The notes beneath the pieces were generated by a model. The model saw only the letters and a list, made by a program, of their open reading frames with translations. It did not search any database and was not told where the DNA came from. From Sedimentisphaerales bacterium (lineage in GTDB: Bacteria; Planctomycetota; Phycisphaerae; Sedimentisphaerales; Anaerobacaceae): DNA of 64,000 bases. Position numbers and translations under genes: made by a program. Location: positions 50,176 to 114,175 of the forward strand of contig JAFGPS010000195.1 of assembly GCA_016936075.1 (NCBI GenBank). Direction: 5' to 3'. Below, in pieces: positions 55,753 through 64,000 of the stretch (positions are counted from its first letter, which is position 1; each line of letters opens with the position of its first letter).

Positions 55753-57931
55753 TAATAGAGTTTCCTTTTGACTGTTTGTTCCATAAATTTAAAATAGTCA
55801 CACAAGCAGGTAAAATTAAAACATCACCAAGCCACGCAGTAAACATAGTTATGGCGGCTAAAATACCAAAATATCGGATAGGTTTAAATTGTGAAAAATA
55901 CAAAATAAAAAAACCACTCGCAGCTATAATTGAAGTTAAAGTCACCGCAGAACCTATTTCATAAAAGGTCTTTTGAATCGCCGGAATAATTGCTTCATTG
56001 TTGTTTCGATGAATTTTAAAATGTGTAAGAAAATGAATAGTATCATCTACTGCAATTCCAATAGCGACACTTGCTATCATTACAGTAGCCGCATCTATAG
56101 GAATATGAGTTAAAGCCATAATGCTGAATAATACGAATATAGGTAAAACATTTGGAATAAATGCAGCTAAAACAGCTTTCATGGACTTCATAAAAGTACC
56201 AATAAGAAATAATACAATAACCAGGGCAAGGCCAAAGCTTTTTATCTGTGTGCTTATTAATGATTGTTGTGCAGCATTTAGTAAAGGAACAATGCCTGTT
56301 ACAGTATATCTGGTTTCAGTGCTCAGGTTATCATCCGCTAACAAATGAATGCTGTTTATAAGTGCATCATATTTATTACTATCCATTGCTCGTACGAAAA
56401 CTGACATGCGTAAGTGAGTCTGATCCTGTGAACTGATATTATATCGATCCAACAAATCATAAGCTGGATTCTCCCGTATCTTATCTGAGCTTAACAAAGC
56501 AGGATAATGAATACTTTTAATAAAAGATGCTATCGAGCCGCTATGTAATACTTTTGCTACCTGAGGTTCTACTGAAAGCTGCCCGGATATTTGCTCCAAT
56601 TCTTTCAGGGTCTGACGCACTTTTTGAGAAGGTGTGACAAATTCGATTTCTACTGTATATAAACCTGTCAGATTGTCACCAATAAAGCTGTAATCACGGC
56701 TGATTTTCGAGTCTTCGGGAAAGAATTTAAGTACGTTTGATTCAATCCTTGCTCGTGCAGTTAAGTTAATGCAAAGTAGTAGTAAAATAACAGATACAGA
56801 AGCAACTTTCAATTTATGCTTTGACATGATAGCAGAAACATGAGATGTCCAATGAGTTGAAGCTGCTTTTATATTCGAAGTTTTTAAAGGTAATAATAAA
56901 AGCAAACCGGAAACAACGAGCAGGTTTATACAAAATGAAAGGATAATGCCTATCGCTGCGAAAATACCAAAATCAATAACTGGCTCCATATCAGATATCA
57001 TAAGTGAACTGAAACCAACAGCGGTAGTAACACTCGAAACAATTATCGGCATGCTCACTTCTACGAGTGTTTTTTGCATGGCAATTTTTCGGCTTCTATG
57101 TTCAGAATAAAGCGATATGAAACGCAAAGTAATATGAATTCCTCCTGCCAATGACAGGACACAAAGCAGTGAAGGTAAAATTACTGTAACCATATTAAAG
57201 GTTTTGCCTGAAATGATAAATAAACCGACGGTCCATATAGTAGTAACGCCGACTGAACATAAAATGGCAATTATCCCGGAAATATTCCGAATTGATACTA
57301 TTAAGAATACTAAAGATACAAAAAAAGCAATCGGTAAAAATGTACGCGAAGCTTGCTGTGAACCTCTATCCAAAGCAACATTCATAAAAGGAGTGCCAGC
57401 TAAATAATATTTTCCCCCGGTCGGCATATTCCCTTTTACTACGGCTTCAATATTTTCGATGGTACTTTTTCGTAAAGCAGGAGTTTCAATTTTATTGAGC
57501 CAGACAATAATCCCAAAAGTATGATTCTCCAAAGAATAGATCAGGTTATTCGGCAACTCACTTTCTACAATAAATTCTTTCCAGTTTGATTGAAGCTTAG
57601 CCAATCCATCTGCCAAAGAGCAAGGAGCCAATACCATATCGACATTATCAATATTCTGCAATTTTTCAGATATAGTCCTTTGAAGCTCAAGTGCCTCTTC
57701 ATCAAGCGGATCCAGCGATTGGCATGCGATAATTACAAATTCTTCATTACCAAATCTATTAAGAAAGCTACTGTATTGAGAGTATTCTTTGCTGTGCCTG
57801 CCAATCCACACTTCTATGGAATTATCGACTTTTGCTTTTGGCAGCCAGGAAATAGGTATCAATGCGGATAAAATTACAATAACAGCCGCATACTTTCCAT
57901 AACGAATTAAAAAATTGGAGAGTTTATCCAT
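55745..57931 (-). CDS. MMPL/RND-family transporter
   Basis: A 728-residue transporter from ATG 57931, which overlaps the SDR gene by 8 bp and follows a GGAGAG site; the frame is open to 57988. It has 12 predicted helices in two blocks with two periplasmic loops, and the AVGFSSLMISD and GIAVDDTIHF signatures of the hydrophobe/hopanoid exporter branch. It is a second, distinct MMPL protein in the window (the first serves the polyene operon). It probably exports a lipid processed by the SDR-SCP2, ligase and hydrolase genes beside it. Confidence 0.85.
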   Translation of the reverse strand: MDKLSNFLIRYGKYAAVIVILSALIPISWLPKAKVDNSIEVWIGRHSKEYSQYSSFLNRFGNEEFVIIACQSLDPLDEEALELQRTISEKLQNIDNVDMVLAPCSLADGLAKLQSNWKEFIVESELPNNLIYSLENHTFGIIVWLNKIETPALRKSTIENIEAVVKGNMPTGGKYYLAGTPFMNVALDRGSQQASRTFLPIAFFVSLVFLIVSIRNISGIIAILCSVGVTTIWTVGLFIISGKTFNMVTVILPSLLCVLSLAGGIHITLRFISLYSEHRSRKIAMQKTLVEVSMPIIVSSVTTAVGFSSLMISDMEPVIDFGIFAAIGIILSFCINLLVVSGLLLLLPLKTSNIKAASTHWTSHVSAIMSKHKLKVASVSVILLLLCINLTARARIESNVLKFFPEDSKISRDYSFIGDNLTGLYTVEIEFVTPSQKVRQTLKELEQISGQLSVEPQVAKVLHSGSIASFIKSIHYPALLSSDKIRENPAYDLLDRYNISSQDQTHLRMSVFVRAMDSNKYDALINSIHLLADDNLSTETRYTVTGIVPLLNAAQQSLISTQIKSFGLALVIVLFLIGTFMKSMKAVLAAFIPNVLPIFVLFSIMALTHIPIDAATVMIASVAIGIAVDDTIHFLTHFKIHRNNNEAIIPAIQKTFYEIGSAVTLTSIIAASGFFILYFSQFKPIRYFGILAAITMFTAWLGDVLILPACVTILNLWNKQSKGNSINE

Positions 57932-59405
57932 TATTCTCTCCTGATTCATAAGGATATTTTCTAAAAAAAGCTGCCAATACTGTAGCAAGTTTCAGGCCGA
58001 TTTCTATATTACCTTTTATGTCGATTTTCTTTCTGAAAAAAGCCTGCTGTGGAGCCAACTTACCTTTTACAATTCTTTCAAAAGTATCACCATCAATAGA
58101 ATAAGCACACTGGCTTTTCATTCCATTCAGCGATATATTTTCAAGCCTGCCTTTCTCAATTTCAAGATACCAGCTTTTTGAAGGTATTTCAGAAACACTT
58201 ATTCGGCAGTTCGCTGTAAGATTTTTTAGATCAGGCAAAAGCTGTTTGTGCATCTTATCAGCCAGAAATCGATTAAAATAATCTTCAACAATATTAGTGT
58301 GTCGTATATCTGGTTGTTTTTTTGTTTCACTACGATACTTTCCCCATTGTTCTTTCCGAGCATAATTAAGCAATTTTCTAAAAAAAACCAGATTCATTTC
58401 TGGAATTTCAAATATATCCCCAGATACTACCTGTTCAGTGAAAGTACGGTCAAATATTGGTTCTTCACACAAATAAGGCATATATAAAGATGAAACTTTT
58501 TTGTACATGAGTTCATATCGGCTTGCTTTTTTTCGCTTAAAATCTTTTTCATCAACAAATCGAGCCCGGGGAATATCAAATAACTCGATAAATATTTCTC
58601 GAAGTTTATCAAGAGAAATCGGATTGGGATTAGTAATATGATATACACCGGGTTTATTGGATTTGATTATGTACCAAATCATTTTTGAAGCAATATCTAT
58701 GGGAATAAAATTTTTAGTTGCATTAGGATTCGCGATTGCACGAAATTCCTGATTTTTAATTAAATCTGCCGCATTATCGAAAAATTTGAGCAAATTATAT
58801 ACGCCATCAAAACTTACGATTTTGCCTTTTTGAGAATCTCCAACAAGAATCGAAGGTCGAAAAATCATAACAGGCAATCCAGTTCTTTCTGACCAATCCT
58901 GAACATTCTTTTCGGCGCAACATTTTGATTTTTCATAATTATTATGGAATTCTTGCCCGACATTGAGTTCATATTCTCTGACAACACCCTTTCTTTTGCC
59001 TGCAACATATGCAGTACTGATATAACACACAGGAGTCTTTAGTTTTTCTGCTAAATCAAGAACATTGGTGGTTCCATTTACATTTATCAAATTACTTTTT
59101 TGAGCTGATTCATCTGAAAAATCCAATAATGCAGCGCAATGAATTATCAGTGACACATTAGATAATCCCTGATTTGAAATTCCGAGATTCTTATTACATA
59201 TATCACCCAATATTACTTCAAGATTATCACCATAAGACGCATCGATAATTTTCAGTGTACGTTTTGTTCTGACTGTGGCAATTTCATGATTCTGTTCCCT
59301 GACTAACGCTTTTATTGTATAACCTTCATCAAGCATATACCGAGCTAAAACACTACCAAGCGAGCCGGTTATTCCAGTCAGTAGTATAGAACCAGGAATA
59401 CTCAT
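57924..59405 (-). CDS. SDR acyl-reductase-like protein fused to an SCP2 lipid-binding domain
   Basis: A 493-residue fusion. Residues ~1-370: extended SDR/NAD_binding_4 domain (LLTGITGSLGSV, IHCAALLDF, and catalytic YEKSK), the family of thioester and fatty-acyl reductases and of NAD-dependent epimerases. Residues ~390-485: an SCP2-like sterol-carrier domain (SIDGDTFERIVKGKLAPQQAFFRKKIDIKGNIEIGLKL). The SCP2 tail suggests the substrate is a hydrophobic acyl or isoprenoid chain held by the protein. It overlaps the MqnE-MqnC gene by 4 bp. Confidence 0.78.
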   Translation of the reverse strand: MSIPGSILLTGITGSLGSVLARYMLDEGYTIKALVREQNHEIATVRTKRTLKIIDASYGDNLEVILGDICNKNLGISNQGLSNVSLIIHCAALLDFSDESAQKSNLINVNGTTNVLDLAEKLKTPVCYISTAYVAGKRKGVVREYELNVGQEFHNNYEKSKCCAEKNVQDWSERTGLPVMIFRPSILVGDSQKGKIVSFDGVYNLLKFFDNAADLIKNQEFRAIANPNATKNFIPIDIASKMIWYIIKSNKPGVYHITNPNPISLDKLREIFIELFDIPRARFVDEKDFKRKKASRYELMYKKVSSLYMPYLCEEPIFDRTFTEQVVSGDIFEIPEMNLVFFRKLLNYARKEQWGKYRSETKKQPDIRHTNIVEDYFNRFLADKMHKQLLPDLKNLTANCRISVSEIPSKSWYLEIEKGRLENISLNGMKSQCAYSIDGDTFERIVKGKLAPQQAFFRKKIDIKGNIEIGLKLATVLAAFFRKYPYESGENNG

Positions 59406-61621
59406 TTTGCTCCTGTAGGAATAAACTGGTTATTCTCATCGTATATACCCATCAAATTATATTGGGTGTTACGAACAGCAGGCGTGAAACCTGCATTATG
59501 AATGGATGAGATAATTTTCTCAACCGACATTCCAAATGATAACCCTGTTGCACTTACTACACTTTCTTCCATTAAGACTCCACCGAAATCATCTGCTCCG
59601 AATTTTAATGCAAGTTCCACCATGTCAGGACCTTCAGTGACCCAGCCTGCCTGTACATGGTCAACATTATCCAATACAAGTCTCGCTAATGCAACTATTC
59701 GTAAATAATCTACACCGGAAGGTAATGGATAAGACAATTTTGTATGATTAGGCTGGAAACTCCATGGAATAAACGCACGAAAACCTCCTGTTTTGTCCTG
59801 TAGTTCTCTAACTTTAATCATGTGTTCTACTCGCTGAGCCGTAGTTTCACCAAGGCCATAAACCATCGTTGCGGTTGTGCTCATTCCTATACTATGAGCA
59901 GCCTCCATAACTTCGAACCATTGTCCAACTGTAAGTTTTCTGGGGCTTACATTCTGACGAATTTCATCAACGAGAATTTCAGCTCCACCGCCGGGAAGTG
60001 AATCCAAACCAGCATTTCGCAAACGTTCCATAGCCGCTATTACGGACAATTTGTTTTTTTGCGCAAGCCAATAAATTTCTGCCGGTGACAACGAATGTAA
60101 CCAGATATCTGGCACTTTCTTTTTTATCGATTTTAACATATCTTCATACCATGGTAAATCAAGTGTAGGATTTAGTCCTCCCTGAAGCATGATTTGTGTA
60201 GCACCAAGTTCTACGGCTTCTACTACTCGGCGTACGATCTCATCAATCGACATAACAAAACTGTTTTCGTTGTTGGGTAAAACATGAAAAGCACAAAATT
60301 TGCATCCAACTGTGCAAACATTCGTAAAACTAATATTTCTATCAATAATAAAAGTACATCGCTTATCAGGTACCTTTTCGTGCCTGCGTTTGTTTGCCAA
60401 TCTTCCAAGCTCATGAAATGGAACTTTGTCATGTAAAATAACAGCTTCTTCGAGACTTAGCCTTTGTCCGTTCTCAGCTTTATCCAGAATATCCTTATAT
60501 ATTTCAATTGATGTGATTGTATTTGATTTTATTTCATGTTTCCGAGTTGAAGATTGTTTATAAATACTGTTACAAAGTACAGGTTCTAATTCAAGATTAA
60601 GAATGAAATTCTCCATTTCTTTTGGGCTGGAAAATTTTGAATCATCCCCTGCACCCGCCGCACGAGCTATTTGTTCATTAATACTTGTCCCTCCCACGTC
60701 ATCTGCACCTGAAAACAACATAGTCTGAAGGAGCTTTCGTTCCATATAATTTGCCAGTACACGAATATGTGGAAAATTGTCCAAAACAATTCGTGCCATC
60801 GCGACCATACGCGTAATTGAATAACCTCCCGGTGCAGAAGAAACTTCAATCTGTGTGCTTCCGGGATGGAAAGGTAGAGGACAGAAAGCAAGAAATCCTC
60901 CTGTTATATCCTGAAGGTCCCGCAACTGGAATAAATGCTCGATAATATGCTCTGATTTTTCGATGTGTCCGAATAAAATTGTCGCATTACTGGCGATGCC
61001 AAGTTCGTGAGCCTGCTTGTGAACATCGAGCCACTGTTCTGCCGAAATCTTGTTCGAGCAAATTTCCTGACGAATTGTATCATTAAATATTTCGGCTCCG
61101 CCGCCTGGTATAGCATCAAGACCTGCTGATTTAAGTTGTTGTAAGACCTCATGAATTGAAGTCTTTTCAAGTTTCGCAAGCCAGTGGATTTCAACAGCCG
61201 TAAGTCCCTGGATTATTACTGATGGCAAGATTATTTTTGCTCTTCTAAATAATTCTAGGTAATAATCCAACCTCAATTGTTCAGTCAGTCCGCCAACTAC
61301 ATGTAAATCAGTAAGTCCCAATCCGGCTGATTCTCTAAGAGATTGTGTCGCCTGCTCAAGGCTAATAACATACCCCTCTTCGGAATCTTCTTCTTTCCAA
61401 AACGCACACAGCTTACATTTGTTTTTGCAGATATTTGTTGGGTTAATATTAAGGCTGTGAACGAAATGAACCTTTCGACCATGTTTTGCCTTGCGAATCT
61501 GATCGGCACGATACATTAATTCACTTATATCCGCGTTTACAAAATCATCTAATGCCTGATCTAACGAAATTCTATCTGACCAGACTTTCCTCTCTTGGAT
61601 ACAATTGTTGAATACCTTCAT
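59402..61621 (-). CDS. MqnE-MqnC fusion: aminofutalosine synthase plus dehypoxanthine futalosine cyclase
   Basis: A 739-residue double radical SAM enzyme from ATG 61621 (AAGGAA ribosome site; the frame opens at a GTG at 61648). Residues ~50-370 match MqnE: NPTNICKNKCKLCAF (C65, C69, C72) and KISAEQWLDVHKQAHELGIASNATILFGHIE-type blocks. Residues ~420-739 match MqnC: TNVCTVGCKFCAF (C436, C440, C443), GLDSLPGGGAEIL and TTATMVYG. The two enzymes act at different steps of the futalosine menaquinone pathway, with MqnB or an equivalent between them. They are normally separate proteins of ~370 residues each. Confidence 0.88.
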   Translation of the reverse strand: MKVFNNCIQERKVWSDRISLDQALDDFVNADISELMYRADQIRKAKHGRKVHFVHSLNINPTNICKNKCKLCAFWKEEDSEEGYVISLEQATQSLRESAGLGLTDLHVVGGLTEQLRLDYYLELFRRAKIILPSVIIQGLTAVEIHWLAKLEKTSIHEVLQQLKSAGLDAIPGGGAEIFNDTIRQEICSNKISAEQWLDVHKQAHELGIASNATILFGHIEKSEHIIEHLFQLRDLQDITGGFLAFCPLPFHPGSTQIEVSSAPGGYSITRMVAMARIVLDNFPHIRVLANYMERKLLQTMLFSGADDVGGTSINEQIARAAGAGDDSKFSSPKEMENFILNLELEPVLCNSIYKQSSTRKHEIKSNTITSIEIYKDILDKAENGQRLSLEEAVILHDKVPFHELGRLANKRRHEKVPDKRCTFIIDRNISFTNVCTVGCKFCAFHVLPNNENSFVMSIDEIVRRVVEAVELGATQIMLQGGLNPTLDLPWYEDMLKSIKKKVPDIWLHSLSPAEIYWLAQKNKLSVIAAMERLRNAGLDSLPGGGAEILVDEIRQNVSPRKLTVGQWFEVMEAAHSIGMSTTATMVYGLGETTAQRVEHMIKVRELQDKTGGFRAFIPWSFQPNHTKLSYPLPSGVDYLRIVALARLVLDNVDHVQAGWVTEGPDMVELALKFGADDFGGVLMEESVVSATGLSFGMSVEKIISSIHNAGFTPAVRNTQYNLMGIYDENNQFIPTGAK

Positions 61622-61663
61622 GGATTTCCTTTTTATTTGAAGAGACACTTCTCGTATGAATAT

Positions 61664-62404
61664 TTATTTCATTATGATTATTTTAGTAATCAACTCAGAG
61701 AATTTTTTTATGCTTTCTATCTCTTGCGTTCCAATCTCATAATATAAACAATCAGTAAGATAGTGTTCTATATATGATGAACTGAGTTGAAGCTTTTCTG
61801 CATAAATTCGAGATAAAAATTGAATATTCAAAATACCTTTGTACCTTGCACTTTTAAGTATTGATTCAAGCATTCCTTCATCGGAGCATTTTTCTTTATA
61901 AACCCATACAGCAAATACAAAAGGCAGGCTTGTTTGTTCATACCACATTTCAGATAAATCGTAAGAGTACTTAGAGTTACTCTGCTTAACAGCCTTATCA
62001 CCTATAATAATATAAGCATCTGTTTCTACGTTTTCTGCCGTAAAGTATATATTATGGTTATCTCCAAAGTATTGCGAAATCAGAATCTTTATCAGCAAAT
62101 TTGAAGTGCGTGATTCTGGAAAAAGTCTTATTGATTTTATATTTTCAAGAGGTTTTCTTGATTGCAGCAAAACACTTTCTACCGAACCTTTGGCACATAT
62201 CCCTAATCCCGGCACCATTCTTAAACTGTCATCTAATAGGAAGTCAACTATAGGCATAAGTGCAACATCAATTGTACCGGTTCTTAGCGTATCCAACATT
62301 TCTGACGGATACTTTTTCACGAGAGAAACCGAGTGATAAAAGTCAGAAATAAAATAAACAAGTGGAGCAGCATTACAGTACGGTAGAACTGCGAATTTAA
62401 ACAT
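61664..62404 (-). CDS. mqnA: Chorismate dehydratase MqnA
   Basis: A 246-residue MqnA-type protein from ATG 62404, preceded by GGAGGT with ideal spacing (an ORF opens at 62428). Typical MqnA blocks: LPYCNAAPLVYF, MLDTLRTGTIDVALMPIVDFL, LFPESRTSNLLIKIL and the substrate loop near IIGDKAV. It makes 3-enolpyruvyl-benzoate from chorismate, the first step of the futalosine pathway. First gene of the long minus-strand operon ending at 46141. Confidence 0.85.
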   Translation of the reverse strand: MFKFAVLPYCNAAPLVYFISDFYHSVSLVKKYPSEMLDTLRTGTIDVALMPIVDFLLDDSLRMVPGLGICAKGSVESVLLQSRKPLENIKSIRLFPESRTSNLLIKILISQYFGDNHNIYFTAENVETDAYIIIGDKAVKQSNSKYSYDLSEMWYEQTSLPFVFAVWVYKEKCSDEGMLESILKSARYKGILNIQFLSRIYAEKLQLSSSYIEHYLTDCLYYEIGTQEIESIKKFSELITKIIIMK

Positions 62405-62626
62405 CGGCACCTCCATATGCGATTTCATTTTTTATTTAATACCATCCTTCTCTATACGGTACAGTTAAATTTGAGTTCATCGGAAACTATACTAACAAAA
62501 CAGGATTATACAACTATCTAATAAATATAGCAATAATCTATGGTTAACAAATATTTATTTATGCCATATGACAATACTATAAATCAGAACAATTTAGTAT
62601 AGATGATGTTTTGAGTCATAAAGCAA

Positions 62627-62663
62627 CCGGCTTGCAGGAGAATTTCAAAATCCTGCAAGCCGG
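62627..62663 (-). terminator. Strong hairpin terminator of the secreted esterase gene
   Basis: A perfect 13-bp stem (62627-62639 with 62651-62663) and 11-nt loop, about 60 nt after the esterase stop. On the minus strand it is followed by TTGCTTTATG, a modest T-rich tail. It should separate the esterase transcript from the mqnA operon downstream. Confidence 0.65.
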
Positions 62664-62720
62664 CATAAGCTGCAATTATTCACATTCGTTTATTTTATTA
62701 TGAATTTATTTTTTTCCTTT

Positions 62721-63812
62721 TTATTGTTGCTCACTTTTCGTATGTTCATTGAAAAACTTAAATACATCCGGCATAGCACCACCGATGATTCCGCCGTGAT
62801 CCAATCCGGGCATAGACTTGTACTCAACCTTGAATTCAAGTTCTTTTAGCTGATCATATAATTGTTTCGAACCGGTAACTAATGTATCAGCATCTCCAAC
62901 TGTAATAAATAACGGTACATTCTTAAGTTTCGATTCCTCTGTCCATGTAAATCCGAAAGCCGCTGGTGCTAATCCAGCTACTCCAGCCCAAATGTCAGCA
63001 TACTTCTCACCCATGTGCAGAGCGCCGCCACCACCCATGGAGTGTCCCATCAGGTATATACGATTATCATCTATGTTAAATTCCTTGCGGGCCATTTCCA
63101 GAACGTTCATTGCGTCTTTCTCACTAAGTTGGGCAACCTTAGCTGAGTCAGTCTCTTTTGTTCCACCAATCGCAGGTCCACCACGGCCACCCATCATCAT
63201 ACCGCGGCCACCACCAGCCATACTACCTCGGCCAGCACCCATACCACCTGGCATTCCACCGCCAGCCATAGCAGCACCGGGAATTCCACGGGCACCAGGT
63301 ACGCCACCGCGACCTGTCATTCCGCCCATACCTCCACGACGACCACCAGTAGCACCTGTACCACGGCCGCGGCCACCCATACTGAAGTTCATACCAAACG
63401 GACCGCTCGGACTGTAGCCCATTGCACCGACCATTATGTAACCATTTTTTTCTGCTTCTTCTACACATTGACTACGCATGAACGTGCCATGATTTCCGCT
63501 GAATCCATGAAGTGCCAAAACCAGCGGAGCCTTTTTATCTTTATCTACCTTTGAGGAAACGAATACCGCATAAGGAAGCATTTCATTGGTATCAGTAAAG
63601 AGATACTCTCGAAGTTCCACACGGTCATCAACCGGATCGGCCCCGGTGCGCCTGCTTTCTCCTGCTGTTTTACCTACAGGCTCGCTCGTGACCTTCGATG
63701 TCGCGAGATTGGCACTTGCATTGTCTTCCGACTTATTCTTCGCAATTACTGAAATCGCGAGAAAAACGCAAATAATTACAGAAACAAATAATAATTTTCT
63801 TGTTTTTAACAT
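62721..63812 (-). CDS. Secreted alpha/beta-hydrolase (esterase) with a Gly-rich insert
   Basis: A 363-residue protein from ATG 63812 (GGAGG 8 nt upstream). Signal peptide ~1-24, a ~45-residue linker, then an alpha/beta hydrolase core resembling poly(3-hydroxybutyrate) depolymerase/LpqC-type esterases: LALHGFSGNH, nucleophile GHSMG (Ser258), acid in TVGDADTLV, and His in GLDHGG. Residues ~144-217 are a low-complexity insert of repeated GRG/GGM motifs rich in Gly, Arg and Met, placed before the nucleophile strand. The catalytic core seems complete around it. Substrate is probably an ester; polysaccharide or polyester is possible. Confidence 0.8.
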   Translation of the reverse strand: MLKTRKLLFVSVIICVFLAISVIAKNKSEDNASANLATSKVTSEPVGKTAGESRRTGADPVDDRVELREYLFTDTNEMLPYAVFVSSKVDKDKKAPLVLALHGFSGNHGTFMRSQCVEEAEKNGYIMVGAMGYSPSGPFGMNFSMGGRGRGTGATGGRRGGMGGMTGRGGVPGARGIPGAAMAGGGMPGGMGAGRGSMAGGGRGMMMGGRGGPAIGGTKETDSAKVAQLSEKDAMNVLEMARKEFNIDDNRIYLMGHSMGGGGALHMGEKYADIWAGVAGLAPAAFGFTWTEESKLKNVPLFITVGDADTLVTGSKQLYDQLKELEFKVEYKSMPGLDHGGIIGGAMPDVFKFFNEHTKSEQQ

Positions 63813-63846
63813 ACTAAAACCTCCAATACAAATTAACAAAGAATTT

Positions 63847-64000
63847 TTATTCTGTTTTTATCCAGCCATGACGAGACATGAAACGTAATGCCTGTTCAGG
63901 CCATTCCTTCACAGTTTCATCATTGATGTCCGCGCCCATTCCGAAACCATGCTGCGCCAAATCCAAAAGGTGCATTTCAACAGGAACTCTCGCCTTCTGA
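63847..64000 (-). CDS. C-terminal end of a hydrolase-like protein (5' end outside window)
   Basis: The last 50 or so codons of a gene running off the right edge; stop at 63849-63847. The visible tail contains VPVEMHLLDLAQHGFGMG and WPEQALRFMSRHGW, a pattern typical of the C terminus of secreted acetylesterase/dienelactone-hydrolase-like proteins (active-site His in QHGFG). It may form a small esterase operon with the gene at 62721. Confidence 0.7.
   Translation of the reverse strand, partial: QKARVPVEMHLLDLAQHGFGMGADINDETVKEWPEQALRFMSRHGWIKTE

Overview
The window looks like a low-GC, anaerobic or facultative, Gram-negative (diderm) bacterium. The signs are outer-membrane genes (LolA, a PagL-like deacylase, a porin), the futalosine menaquinone pathway, multiheme c-type cytochromes and many radical SAM enzymes. 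A planctomycete or other PVC-type lineage fits this style (Gly-rich insert in a secreted esterase, many B12-type radical SAM proteins, multihaem cytochromes), but no rRNA or tRNA is present, so taxonomy is a weak inference.

Region 1 (1-24740, minus strand) is one long, tightly packed operon that leaves the window at the left. It has the parts list of an aryl-polyene (APE) type II PKS/FAS: an AMP ligase, a ketoreductase, three catalytically complete ketosynthases, two degenerate KS partners (chain-length-factor-like), three ACPs, two hotdog dehydratases, a thioesterase, LolA, an MMPL exporter, a DUF3261-type lipoprotein, acyltransferases and a glycosyltransferase. Added to this are genes that are not standard APE genes: three B12-type radical SAM proteins, a radical SAM/SPASM protein fused to a dehydratase-like hotdog domain, a CrtI-like FAD desaturase, a condensation-fold acyltransferase and a PagL-like deacylase. 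This is the best candidate for an undescribed system: a membrane-anchored polyene or modified lipid remodelled by radical chemistry.

Region 2 (24889-27004) has a small lipoprotein and an FAD oxidoreductase. A 1.5-kb AT-rich non-coding stretch follows (27005-28542).

Region 3 (28543-34028, plus) is a NifA-like sigma-54 activator, a broken nif-type 2Fe-2S ferredoxin, a molbindin, ModABC for molybdate uptake and a class I amidotransferase. This is a molybdenum-supply locus that appears tied to nitrogen fixation, though no nitrogenase gene is in the window.

Region 4 (34741-46041, plus) is a chemotaxis operon: cheW, porin, mcp, cheY, cheX, CheC-like/CBS fusion, cheA, cheR, cheD, cheB. The porin and the CBS fusion are unusual members.

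Region 5 (62404 down to 46141, minus) is another long gap-free operon. It opens with mqnA and an mqnE-mqnC fusion, continues with a lipid-like set (SDR-SCP2 fusion, MMPL transporter, adenylate-forming enzyme, hydrolase, U32 protein) and an aminotransferase, and ends with a respiratory module (5-haem lipoprotein, cytochrome b-like membrane protein, 16-haem cytochrome, membrane-anchored ferredoxin-flavoprotein). Making menaquinone and using it for electron transfer are therefore probably co-expressed. The right edge holds a secreted esterase with a Gly-rich insert and the end of a second hydrolase.
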